A stretch of DNA of 64,000 bases from Gilliamella sp. WF3-4 (GTDB lineage: Bacteria; Pseudomonadota; Gammaproteobacteria; Enterobacterales; Orbaceae): contig NZ_LZGW01000003.1 in the NCBI RefSeq assembly GCF_001690275.1, forward strand, positions 62,001 through 126,000, read 5' to 3'. Position numbers and translations under genes: made by a program. This document shows positions 55,998-64,000 of this stretch, piece by piece (within the stretch, counting starts at the first letter, position 1; the number at the start of each line of letters is the position of its first letter). A model generated the notes under the pieces. The model was not told the origin of the DNA. It saw only the letters and a program-made list of their open reading frames with translations, and made no database searches.

Positions 55998-57355
55998 GCT
56001 AACACTCCACAATAATCAGCATATTTAATCACTTGTTCTACTTTTTCAGGAGCAGAGCCGAGATAGTTAATAGGATCAAGCCAAGCATCAAGTTCAGATT
56101 CGGTAAACTCGTTGTTCAAGTTGGGATCTTCTAATAGGATGTCTTTAAATGGTCGATTTTGTTCAAATGCTTTCATTGCACTTTGGTAAACTAAATGGTG
56201 CGCAGTCTGTTTGCCTAATCGTTTACCTATTTCAAACATGACTTTTTCAGACAGCAGTAAGCCATTTTGTAGTTGTAAATTAGTTATCATGCGATCAGCG
56301 TTAACTTTTAGACCTTTTAGTACAGTTAATGCGATTTGTAATTGGGCTGAAATATAAAGGTTTATTTCAGGTAGTGCTATCCACTCTGCTCGCCAGCTCA
56401 TGGCATCACGCTCATGTTCAACTTTCATTGATTCATGAATTAACGCAACACTTTTTAAAAGTGGCGCCGTTAGGCTGGCTAATCCTTCTAATGCTGCTGG
56501 ATTGCGTTTATGTGGCATGGTTGTTGATCCAATTTTTCCTTCAGAAAAAGGCTCTTCGATTTCGTTAATTTCGGTACGCATTAAGTTGTAAAATTCATTC
56601 CCAATTTTTCCTAATGTGCCACTGATTAGTGCTATTACCGATGAGTATTCAGAAAAACGGTCTCGTGCCGCTTGCCAGCCAATGTTAGGGGTATTAAGTC
56701 CGAGTAAAGTTAAAGCACGTGATTCAACTTGTGGTCCTAATTTGCCTATTGATGCATAAGTGCAAATTGCTCCACTAATATTGCCGACTAATACCCGTTG
56801 TTTGATTTCGGTTAAACGTTGTAAGTGTCGAATAAATTCATCTAGCCACACCGCAAGTTTAAATCCAAAAGTTGTAGGTAGTGCTTGCATGCCATGAGTT
56901 CGCCCAACCATAGGTAAATATTGGTACTGTTTGGCTAAACGTTTTAGCTCAAGTGCCACCCGTTTAGTGTCTCGCTCAATGACAGTAAAAGACTGTTTTA
57001 ATTGTAAAACGGTTGCTGTGTCGACAATATCTTGTGTGGTTGCACCGTAATGGATATATTGGCCTGCCTCGCCAACTTGTTTTTGTAGTGCATTAATTGT
57101 CGACATTAATGAGTGCTTCGCTTTTGCTGCTTCTTCGGCAATTTGATCAATTGATAGTTTTGAAGCATCGGCATTAGCAATGATTGAGTTGGCCGCTTCA
57201 ATTGGAATAACACCTAGCTCGCCTTCAGCTTTGGCTAAAGCAACTTCGACATCCACTTGCCTTTTCAAACGATTTGTTTCCGACCAAATGGAACGCATTT
57301 CACTAGTGCCGAAGTTATTTCCCAAAATTAAAAAATCCAAAACATGTGACGCCAC
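55994..57355 (-). CDS. Fumarase/aspartase-superfamily lyase (adenylosuccinate lyase-like)
   Basis: The 453-residue enzyme of the superfamily removes fumarate from an amine or related leaving group. Motifs are GRTHGMQALPTTFGFKLA, HYGATTQDIVDTA and the signature loop GSTTMPHKRNPAALE with the catalytic Ser region. The start is probably GTG at 57355: AAGGA lies 7 nt upstream and the family begins (M)ASHVLDFLILGNNFGTSEMR; ATG at 57373 and 57394 are alternatives. It resembles PurB and carboxymuconate-cycloisomerase members, but the link to an amino-acid importer suggests a catabolic C-N lyase rather than purine PurB. Confidence 0.85.
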   Translation of the reverse strand: MASHVLDFLILGNNFGTSEMRSIWSETNRLKRQVDVEVALAKAEGELGVIPIEAANSIIANADASKLSIDQIAEEAAKAKHSLMSTINALQKQVGEAGQYIHYGATTQDIVDTATVLQLKQSFTVIERDTKRVALELKRLAKQYQYLPMVGRTHGMQALPTTFGFKLAVWLDEFIRHLQRLTEIKQRVLVGNISGAICTYASIGKLGPQVESRALTLLGLNTPNIGWQAARDRFSEYSSVIALISGTLGKIGNEFYNLMRTEINEIEEPFSEGKIGSTTMPHKRNPAALEGLASLTAPLLKSVALIHESMKVEHERDAMSWRAEWIALPEINLYISAQLQIALTVLKGLKVNADRMITNLQLQNGLLLSEKVMFEIGKRLGKQTAHHLVYQSAMKAFEQNRPFKDILLEDPNLNNEFTESELDAWLDPINYLGSAPEKVEQVIKYADYCGVLA

Positions 57356-57543
57356 GACATTATCCTTAATCATTGTTATTACGTTATTAAACAATTATTA
57401 GTAATTATTGAGTTATCGTCTAATAATCAGTTTGTATATAGATATAACTAAATAGAATAAATGCATGAAATAGTTTATAAGAAAGCGGTTTTTTGCGCTA
57501 AATAACGCTAGTTTATTAAGCTATATTTTGTATAAAAAATAAT

Positions 57544-57597
57544 CAAAAAACTTCAATAAAATCAATGGGTTTTCTGAATGATTTTTAAAGGTAGGAT
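57544..57597 (+). repeat. Dispersed palindromic repeat, copy 2
   Basis: Nearly identical to copy 1 at 439-490: CAAAAAACTTCAATAAAATC, then AATGGGTTTTCTGAATG and ATTTTTAAAGGTAG, with two or three differences over 50 bases. Same strand and same intergenic context. The AAAATCA/TGATTTT arms are kept. Confidence 0.65.
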
Positions 57598-57659
57598 GAT
57601 GTTGAATGTAAACGAATAAGTAGAAACACTCACCATTGGAGTGCCTCTAGTGTTATGGT

Positions 57660-57699
57660 ATAAAAAGCCGCGCTAATAATCTATTTGCTTATTAGCGGT
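57660..57699 (-). terminator. Terminator of aspC
   Basis: CGCTAATAA at 57671-57679 pairs with TTATTAGCG at 57689-57697. Read on the minus strand the stem is followed by CGGCTTTTTATA, a good U-run directly after aspC. Confidence 0.8.
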
Positions 57700-57700
57700 A

Positions 57701-58876
57701 TTAAAGCACTTCTACAATGGATTCACAAAGTCTAGACATGTTATCCAATGTCATCCCTGCCACATTAATACGTCCTGAATTAACAATGTATATGCCATAA
57801 TCGTCGCGCAATTTAAGCACTTGTTCTTCATTTAAACCACTGAACGAGAACATGCCATTTTGTTTAGCAATAAAACTAAAATCTTGATTTGCCCCTTTGT
57901 CTTGCAGTGTTTTGACAAATAATTGACGCATGCGGTGAATGCGTTGACGCATATTAGTTAGTTCGTCAATCCATTCTTCTTTTAATTCCTCATTATTTAA
58001 AATATAAGAGACGATTTTAGCGCCATGGGCAGGAGGGTTAGAATAATTGGCTCGAATAATGGTTTTGACTTGGCTAAAGGCGCGCTCGGCAATTTCAGTA
58101 TTTGCGGCAATGAGCGTGAAGGCGCCAACGCGCTCGTTATATAAGCCGAAATTTTTAGAATATGAGCTAGCAATAAGGAGTTCAGGGTGATGATTAGCAA
58201 ATAATCGTAGTCCATAGACGTCTTCTTCTATACCTTGCCCCAAGCCTTGATAAGCTAAGTCAAATAGGGGTAACCAACCATTTTTTATGGCTAAATCTGA
58301 GATGGCTTGCCACTGTTCTGGTGTTGGATCGATGCCTGTTGGGTTATGACAGCAACCGTGGAATAATACTGCTTCACCAGCGGCAACTTGGCTTAAGCTA
58401 TTTATCAGGGCATCAAAGTCAAGTGTGTGTGTTTGTGCATTGTAATAATGGTATTCACGCACTTCAAGGCCAGCAGTTTGAAATACACTACGATGATTGG
58501 GCCAAGTCGGATTGCTGACCCAAACACGTTTAACTTTGGTTCGGCGAGCTAAAAAATCTGCCATTATACGTAAAGCGCCAGTACCGCCCGGTGCTTGTGC
58601 TGTTCTTGCTCGTTCGTTTTCAGATCCAAAAAGCAAAATTTGCGTTACAGTATTGAATGCTTTAATACCATCAATAGGTGAGTAGCTTTTGGTGGTTTCA
58701 TCATTTAATAAAAAATGTTCCGCTTTTTTTACACTTTCTAAAATAGGTGTTTGGGTTGTTTCGTCTTTATAAACACCGACACTTAAATTAATTTTATTGG
58801 TGCGTTCATCTCTATTATAAAGATCGGCCAGTCCTAAAATAGGATCTGCCGGCGCTGCTGTTAAATATTCAAACAT
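57701..58876 (-). CDS. aspC: Aspartate aminotransferase AspC
   Basis: The 391-residue PLP enzyme interconverts aspartate/2-oxoglutarate with oxaloacetate/glutamate. It aligns with E. coli AspC from [19 protein letters not shown] to [24 protein letters not shown]-binding Lys lies in [16 protein letters not shown], and substrate Arg residues are in INVSAG-like and [11 protein letters not shown] blocks. The start has AGGTGA upstream. The choice of AspC over TyrB rests on the close match of the whole sequence. Confidence 0.94.
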   Translation of the reverse strand: MFEYLTAAPADPILGLADLYNRDERTNKINLSVGVYKDETTQTPILESVKKAEHFLLNDETTKSYSPIDGIKAFNTVTQILLFGSENERARTAQAPGGTGALRIMADFLARRTKVKRVWVSNPTWPNHRSVFQTAGLEVREYHYYNAQTHTLDFDALINSLSQVAAGEAVLFHGCCHNPTGIDPTPEQWQAISDLAIKNGWLPLFDLAYQGLGQGIEEDVYGLRLFANHHPELLIASSYSKNFGLYNERVGAFTLIAANTEIAERAFSQVKTIIRANYSNPPAHGAKIVSYILNNEELKEEWIDELTNMRQRIHRMRQLFVKTLQDKGANQDFSFIAKQNGMFSFSGLNEEQVLKLRDDYGIYIVNSGRINVAGMTLDNMSRLCESIVEVL

Positions 58877-59005
58877 AATTCACCTATCTGATCTAATGAC
58901 TTTTAACGCATTATATACACATTATTTTATAAGATACAATTTTGATAGCATTTACGATTGCTATTGATATAAACATATATTGCGTTATTGTTGAGCAGCA
59001 TTAGC

Positions 59006-59539
59006 TTAACAAGTAACAATTAGTTTACTTAAAAAAGTGGTTAAATCATGAGCTAGAATAGAAAGTTTACCTGTAATTAAATCTTCTTTTACGACTTCGC
59101 CAGTTAAATTATTTATTGCAATAATTTCGGTATTTTCATCTGTTGACGCGATAAAAGTCGTTGGTGTTCGTTTTAATTTTTTTTGTTGGGATAAATGGGC
59201 TATTAAATTTTGTTCTAAATTGGAAAAATCATCATCATTCCATGCTTGGATTAATGTTAAGTGGGTGTCATGCAATTTAGCCGTCATATTGGCAGCATAT
59301 TGTGTACCATAAAATATATGTGCGTTAGGATGTAAAGTAATGCCCACAATTTGCTCAGCAATAGCAAGATCTCTTGGCGGCTTTAATAAAAAGGGTTGCC
59401 AAAATACAGTGAGATTTTCTGTTTTTAAAATACAAGGCGAAGGTATAGCATGCAGTTCTTCGCTTTGCGGTGCGTAACTGAATTGGTTAACCCAGCGAGT
59501 GGTAAAATTAAGCAAGGCGATTTTATCGGTAGTGTTCAT
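59006..59539 (-). CDS. syd: SecY-interacting protein Syd
   Basis: The 177-residue cytoplasmic protein binds SecY and acts as a proofreader of the translocon in E. coli. It matches Syd (181 aa) through SEELHAIPSPCILKTENLTVFWQPF, a central HIFYGTQYAANMTAKLHD, LTLIQAWNDDDFSNLEQNLIAHL (each split in shorter conserved runs) and the IAINNLTGEVVKEDL end. The ATG at 59539 is used; the TTG two codons upstream is less likely. Confidence 0.92.
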   Translation of the reverse strand: MNTTDKIALLNFTTRWVNQFSYAPQSEELHAIPSPCILKTENLTVFWQPFLLKPPRDLAIAEQIVGITLHPNAHIFYGTQYAANMTAKLHDTHLTLIQAWNDDDFSNLEQNLIAHLSQQKKLKRTPTTFIASTDENTEIIAINNLTGEVVKEDLITGKLSILAHDLTTFLSKLIVTC

Positions 59540-60259
59540 AAACAACCCTATTTGGTATTTAAATTATTATCTAATCATAATTATACTAATTAAGTTTTGT
59601 TATGCATAATTGCTTCAATGTTTTATTTTTTGTTAAATGTTTAACTAATTAATAAAACAAAAAAGTGTAAAGAAGTTTTAGTGAACGATACGTTTCAGTA
59701 TAAAAAGTTAAGGAAATCAAATTAATTATTTATAATGAGGTAACATAGTTAAAAATAAGCAAAAAATAAATCTTTAACTGTTTATAAAATAGCGAATTTA
59801 ATTTTCTTGCTATCCTTGGCTGAAACGTTAATAATAGTGGCGGGTAGTTTTACCCTTGTAATGCAGCAATGGCGTTAGACATTACAGTTTGTCAAAATAA
59901 AATAGCGTAAGTAGAATCATTATAATGAGATAATATGTTTATTTTAAACAATTGCAGAAAGATTAAGTTTGTTTGCTAAAACCAGTAAAATATTCAGGTT
60001 TGCAAATTAACCATATTAATAGCTTCAATAAATTATATACTTAGCATTTTACAAAGCGTTGTGTCTGATGCGCTATGTTGATGCTGTGTAAGCGGTATCG
60101 GGTTCACATAAAATAATAACAAAAATAACATAAATAAAATAATGAATGCCGTATACAAATATTTAGTTAAGTACCATTATTTATCATTGTTAAAATAATC
60201 ACTTATCAATAATAAGATTCTACCTACAGTTAATTAAGATTAATGAAGAGTGTAGAATA
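59540..60259 (+). promoter_or_regulatory. Long rne upstream region
   Basis: About 720 bp of AT-rich, gene-free DNA between divergent syd and rne. In E. coli the rne 5' leader is about 360 nt and serves as the target for RNase E autoregulation; a similar leader here is inferred. I saw only a widely spaced CGTTTCAG/CTGAAACG pair (59691 and 59820) and no strong local hairpin. Confidence 0.45.
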
Positions 60260-62953
60260 ATGAAAAGAATGTTAATCAACGCAACCCAGCAAGAAGAGCT
60301 GCGTGTTGCGCTTGTTGATGGTCAACGCTTGTATGATTTAGATATCGAAAGCCTTGGGCATGAACAAAAGAAAGCGAATATTTATAAAGGTAAAATCACT
60401 AAAATTAACCCAAGTTTAGAAGCTGCGTTCGTTTCTTATGGTGGTGAGCGCGATGGATTTTTACCTTTAAAAGAGATTGCTGAAAGTTATTTCCCATCTA
60501 ATATTTCAGGTCGTCGTAGTATAAAACATCTGCAAGAAGGACAAGAAGTCCTTATCCAAATTGAAAAAGAGATTCGCGGTAAAAAAGGCGCGGCTTTAAC
60601 AACTTATATTAGCTTAGCAGGTAGTTATTTAGTCTTGATGCCTAATGATCCTCGTGCTGGTGGTGTGTCGCGCCGTATTGAGGGTGAGGAACGAGCTGAT
60701 TTAAAACGTATTATTGATGCCATCGAAAAACCTAGAGGTATGGGGGTAATAGCTCGAACTGCGGGTGTTGGCAAAAGCCAAGAAGAGTTACAACAAGATT
60801 TAGATGCATTGGTTAACTACTGGACGGCAATTCAGAATGAAGCTAAAAAGCATCAAGCACCCAGTTTAATTCACAAAGAAAGCGATATTATCACGCGAGC
60901 ATTTCGTGATTATTTACGTGATGATGTGGGCGATATTTTAATTGATAATCCTAAAGTGCTTGAAATTGCTAAAAAACGGTTAGCCGATTTAGGGCGAGTT
61001 GAGTACGTGAGCCGCTTAAAGCTTTATGAGGGAGATGTACCGTTATTTAATCATTTCCAAATTGAAGGTCAGATTGAGTCGGCATTCCAACGTGAAGTTC
61101 GCTTGCCTTCTGGCGGTTCAATTGTGATTGATGCCACTGAAGCGCTTACAGCTATCGATATTAACTCAGCTAAATCAATCCGTGGTAGTGATATTGAAGA
61201 AACTGCATTTAATACTAATCTTGAGGCGGCTGAAGAAATCGCCCGTCAGTTACGTTTACGTGACTTAGGTGGTTTGATTGTTATCGACTTTATTGATATG
61301 ACGCCTGTTCGTAATCAGCGTGAGGTGGAAAATCGCCTGAAAGAAGCAATGAAGACAGATCGTGCTCGTATCCAAACAACCCGCATTTCACGCTTTGGTT
61401 TGCTCGAAATGTCTCGCCAACGATTAAGTCCTTCATTACGAGAAGCAACTCATCATATTTGCCCTCGTTGTCAAGGCACGGGCACTGTTCGTGATAGTAA
61501 CTCATTGTCTTTATCTATCCTTCGGTTAATTCAAGAAGAGGCGATGAAAGATAATACCGTACAAATTGATGTTATTGTTCCAGTACCAATAGCCAGTTAT
61601 TTACTTAATGAAAAACGTCGGGCAATTACTAATATTGAAAGAATGCACCCTGATGTCAAAATTGTGATTGCTGGTGATGAAGAGATGGAAACGCCTCTCT
61701 ATAAAGTGATTCGTAAGCGTGTCGGTGAAGAGACTGATGTGTTAAGCTATAATCTTCCAAAATTGATTCGTGAGCTTGAAGAAGAGGAAGATGAGCAACA
61801 AGCTGTTGAAGTTATTGTTGAGCAAGCGGTATTATCAGGTCCAAAAGTTGAGGCATGTGTCGCACCAAAAGAAAAGGCTGAGCCAAAAGCTAAAAAATCA
61901 GGTAGCCTATTTAGTGGATTATTTGGTAAATTGCGTAAACTGTTTGTCACAGAAAAAGTGGAAATTCAGCCAGAGGTTAAACCGAAAACGACCAAAAGAC
62001 GCGATCAACGTTCAAACAATCGACGTCAACGTAATAACCGAAACAACAATTTGGCTGGTAACACGAATACCGTTGCAACAAGTTCTACTGAAGAGGGCAA
62101 ACCGTCGAGTAGAAATAATCATCGCAGAGCTAAACAAAATAGTAATGCAAATGCTAACCTTGCAAACTCAGCAAATCATTTTAAAGCTGATAAAACCTTG
62201 GATGAGGCGGTACCCCCCAAACAGCGTGAGGCTAGACCAAGGCGCCAACAACGCGCATTAACGAAAAGTGTTCGCGTAAAAAATGTTGATATAACCAGAC
62301 CAATTGAACAAGAAAGAGTCGTTATTCCTTCTTTATTGTTGCCAATTATTGTTTCTGAATCAGCGCAATACAATAATATTGCATCGGAAGCTCAACCGAA
62401 GCGCCAGCGCCGTACTTCACGGCATTTACGCATGAATGGACAACGGAATAAGCGCCGATCCCGTAATGTGGAGCTAAAGCAGTCACCAATGCCGCTTCCA
62501 TTTGCAGCAGCATCATTAGAATTAGCATTAGGTCGAGTGGCAGTTGATTACAGCCAAATAGTAAGTGATGCACCAAATACTGTGGTACCTGTTATCCCTT
62601 CGCTCTTACTTCCTGTTATTGTAAAAAATGAAGAGGAAGTAAATCGTGTTGCTAGTGTTGATAGCGTTATTGTCGATACGCAACCAAAAAGTTCTTTATT
62701 TGCAAAAACGCAAGATCACTTGAAAAATAGTAATCATAATGATTTGGCAATTAATGATTCACCATCAACAGGCTATTCTTCTTCTGTGATGACTAAAGCA
62801 CCTGCGCCACAATATGTGGCTTGTGATGTTGGAATAAAATCGCGTGAAGAATCAAATTATCATTTTGAGGGTAAAGGCCATGCTGGTGGTTTAAGCGCAC
62901 AAAATCATGCTTATGCTGCAGCAAGTAAACCGGTGATACCGGATAATCAATAA
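60260..62953 (+). CDS. rne: Ribonuclease E
   Basis: RNase E is the essential endonuclease of mRNA decay and rRNA/tRNA processing. The 897-residue protein is shorter than in E. coli (1061). The catalytic half is complete: S1 domain (about 35-125), 5'-sensor and RNase H-like parts, DNase-I-like metal residues in AIDINSAKS and LIVIDFIDM, and the zinc-link CPRCQGTG at residues 401-408. An amphipathic helix [15 protein letters not shown] (residues 548-562) matches the membrane-targeting segment. The C-terminal tail is Asn/Arg/Gln rich ([18 protein letters not shown]) and disordered, with the motif [10 protein letters not shown] at residues 688 and 778. A terminator follows. Confidence 0.96.
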   Translation: MKRMLINATQQEELRVALVDGQRLYDLDIESLGHEQKKANIYKGKITKINPSLEAAFVSYGGERDGFLPLKEIAESYFPSNISGRRSIKHLQEGQEVLIQIEKEIRGKKGAALTTYISLAGSYLVLMPNDPRAGGVSRRIEGEERADLKRIIDAIEKPRGMGVIARTAGVGKSQEELQQDLDALVNYWTAIQNEAKKHQAPSLIHKESDIITRAFRDYLRDDVGDILIDNPKVLEIAKKRLADLGRVEYVSRLKLYEGDVPLFNHFQIEGQIESAFQREVRLPSGGSIVIDATEALTAIDINSAKSIRGSDIEETAFNTNLEAAEEIARQLRLRDLGGLIVIDFIDMTPVRNQREVENRLKEAMKTDRARIQTTRISRFGLLEMSRQRLSPSLREATHHICPRCQGTGTVRDSNSLSLSILRLIQEEAMKDNTVQIDVIVPVPIASYLLNEKRRAITNIERMHPDVKIVIAGDEEMETPLYKVIRKRVGEETDVLSYNLPKLIRELEEEEDEQQAVEVIVEQAVLSGPKVEACVAPKEKAEPKAKKSGSLFSGLFGKLRKLFVTEKVEIQPEVKPKTTKRRDQRSNNRRQRNNRNNNLAGNTNTVATSSTEEGKPSSRNNHRRAKQNSNANANLANSANHFKADKTLDEAVPPKQREARPRRQQRALTKSVRVKNVDITRPIEQERVVIPSLLLPIIVSESAQYNNIASEAQPKRQRRTSRHLRMNGQRNKRRSRNVELKQSPMPLPFAAASLELALGRVAVDYSQIVSDAPNTVVPVIPSLLLPVIVKNEEEVNRVASVDSVIVDTQPKSSLFAKTQDHLKNSNHNDLAINDSPSTGYSSSVMTKAPAPQYVACDVGIKSREESNYHFEGKGHAGGLSAQNHAYAAASKPVIPDNQ

Positions 62954-62963
62954 GTAAATTAAA

Positions 62964-63000
62964 GCACGGTGAGCTATTTTTATGCCACCGTGTTTTATTT
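62964..63000 (+). terminator. Terminator of rne
   Basis: CACGGTG (62965-62971) pairs with CACCGTG (62986-62992), followed by TTTTATTT. It lies directly after the rne stop. Confidence 0.8.
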
Positions 63001-63025
63001 ACTCAAATAGCAATAAAGATAAATA

Positions 63026-63961
63026 ATGATTATCTATATTTTCAAAAAAATAGTAACCTGTTTATTTATTATCTGCGTATTGGCTCAGATTAGTTTTTGT
63101 TTAGTTTATTTTGCCCCCCATTCAATGTTTAATTTTAACAATCTAAGTTTTGTCGATAGTTATTGCGCTTTTTTTAAACAGTTGTTGCAAGGGCAATTTA
63201 GATTGTTAACGGGTGAAACTGTGCCGTTTTTTCACACCTTATTGGCTACATTTGAACTTTGTATTCTCGCTTTATTCGTGGCTTTATTTATTGGGTTACC
63301 TTTGGGGATCTTTCTTGGTCTTAGTCATATTAATTGGCTAAATAATATGATTCGTTTGGGATCTTTATTATTGTATTCTTGCCCTATCGTTATGTTGGTT
63401 GTTGTCATCATGTATTGGTTATCACCAACTTGGTCAGTATCGATGAATTTTGATGTGTCACCAGTAGCTGCTGGCACTTCGTTATTGGATATTTTTGGCG
63501 CGTCAAAAACTTTTAAATGGCACGTATTATTTGAGCAACTGCACTATTTGTTTTTGCCTATCATTATTTTAGCCATTCAACCGTGCATTATGACGATTCA
63601 ATTAATCAGTCAAAATGTGAAAAGTATATCGCGCCAGAATTTTATAAAAATGGCGATCATTCGTGAGCGATCGCCATTTAAAGTTTTGCGTCGACACTTG
63701 TTGCCTAATTCAATCCCAGCGACTATTCCTCAGTTGACATATAATACAACTACACTGTTATTTTCAACTATGGTAATTGAAATTTTGTTTAATCGAATAG
63801 GATTAGGGCAATGGGTGATGATCGCGTATCGTCATCACAATTATTTTATTATATCTATTGCAATTCTGGCTTGTGGTTCTGTCATTAGTTTATTAACGTT
63901 ATTAGGTGAAATTTTGGCAGTTGCTATTTATCCTTTGCGTCATAAGGAACATTATGTTTAG
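63026..63961 (+). CDS. sapB: Peptide ABC transporter permease SapB
   Basis: The 311-residue inner-membrane permease of the Dpp/Opp type matches E. coli SapB by the opening MIIYIFKKI, the TFELCILALFVALFIGLPLG block, the EAA-like loop with RERSPFKVLRRHLLPNSIP, and the end PLRHKEHYV. The Sap system gives resistance to antimicrobial peptides in Salmonella and Haemophilus and exports putrescine in E. coli. The usual upstream sapA (binding protein) is not here: rne lies directly before. Its stop overlaps the sapC start by 8 bp. Confidence 0.9.
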   Translation: MIIYIFKKIVTCLFIICVLAQISFCLVYFAPHSMFNFNNLSFVDSYCAFFKQLLQGQFRLLTGETVPFFHTLLATFELCILALFVALFIGLPLGIFLGLSHINWLNNMIRLGSLLLYSCPIVMLVVVIMYWLSPTWSVSMNFDVSPVAAGTSLLDIFGASKTFKWHVLFEQLHYLFLPIIILAIQPCIMTIQLISQNVKSISRQNFIKMAIIRERSPFKVLRRHLLPNSIPATIPQLTYNTTTLLFSTMVIEILFNRIGLGQWVMIAYRHHNYFIISIAILACGSVISLLTLLGEILAVAIYPLRHKEHYV

Positions 63962-64000
63962 GCTAGCTAGATTACTTAAAAATATAAAATTAAGCTTTAA
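63954..64000 (+). CDS. sapC: SapC permease, N-terminal fragment (cut by window edge)
   Basis: An ATG at 63954 overlaps the sapB stop (ATGTTTAG) and opens a frame (MFRLARLLKNIKLSF) that runs to the window end without a stop. Only 15 residues are visible, so identity rests on operon order (sapB-sapC) and translational coupling. Confidence 0.55.
   Translation, partial: MFRLARLLKNIKLSF

Larger units (their letters stand above)
57356..57700. other. Intergenic region between the lyase operon and aspC
   Basis: About 345 bp. It contains the lyase promoter region, dispersed palindromic repeat copy 2 (57544-57597) and the aspC terminator. No gene was recognised. Confidence 0.5.

Noticed and set aside
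55994-57355. Calling the lyase PurB
   Set aside because: It shares the superfamily signature, but its operon with an amino-acid importer and GNAT and its ASHVLDF-type start fit the catabolic/cycloisomerase-like branch better than housekeeping PurB.
59691-59827. CGTTTCAG/CTGAAACG inverted repeat in the rne leader
   Set aside because: Eight bases separated by 120 bp of AT-rich DNA are expected by chance and do not support an RNA structure call.
61770-62261. 163-residue frame inside rne
   Set aside because: It lies out of frame within the Lys/Arg/Asn-rich tail of rne, which has the expected motifs and continues beyond. Composition alone explains the shadow frame.
1-64000. CRISPR arrays, tRNA or rRNA genes, complete prophage
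   Set aside because: No regularly spaced direct repeats, cloverleaf-like segments, rRNA-like blocks or phage structural gene clusters were seen. The only tandem repeats are coding LRR units and the 17-bp triplet.

Overview
The window is about 64 kb of AT-rich, gene-dense chromosome from a gammaproteobacterium. The backbone genes (rsgA, dauA, plsB, fdnGHI-fdhE, ydiB-aroD, rsmB, serB-radA, ppnN, moaA, gluQ, dksA, folK, aspC, syd, rne, sapBC) closely resemble enterobacterial and Pasteurellaceae proteins. Low GC, a reduced set of regulators and many small Rhs-type immunity genes suggest an Orbales/Orbaceae insect-gut symbiont such as Gilliamella. That assignment is inference from recalled family resemblance, not from a search.

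Layout. 1-3203: tail of rsgA, an HdeD-like membrane protein and the SulP carrier DauA. 3680-6106: plsB. 6184-9439: seven consecutive small same-strand genes with no recognised core function, resembling an array of orphan immunity genes. 9855-15629: formate dehydrogenase-N operon plus fdhE, preceded by an FNR-like palindrome; the alpha subunit has Cys where E. coli has selenocysteine. 15813-19838: ABC importer of the TrpXYZ-like class with two tandem substrate-binding proteins.

19884-32283 is an accessory island. It holds decayed IS3-family elements (one bounded by perfect 17-bp inverted repeats), fragments of an Rhs core and toxin tip, several immunity-like genes (CPCC, DUF2750, Imm8, zinc-ribbon types), a leucine-rich-repeat protein with fifteen 20-residue repeats, and an acyl-CoA-synthetase-like gene behind a frameshifted SDR gene.

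32437-42145 returns to the backbone: shikimate genes with a NhaC-type transporter, rsmB, an HxlR regulator divergent from a quinone-reductase-like flavoprotein, serB-radA and ppnN. 42400-48097 is a second accessory block: two paralogous membrane proteins of the putative T6SS-effector type, and a three-gene operon of a secreted WG-repeat-like protein with two paralogous lipoproteins. 48500-51581: moaA with a structured leader (Moco-riboswitch candidate), gluQ, dksA, folK. 51801-57355 is a metabolic module: an MmgE/PrpD protein facing an operon of a fumarase/aspartase-superfamily lyase, a GNAT and a polar amino-acid ABC importer. I infer uptake and cleavage of an aspartate/fumarate-derived aminocarboxylate. 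57701-64000: aspC, syd, rne (long leader, divergent C-terminal tail) and sapB-sapC(partial) without sapA next to them.
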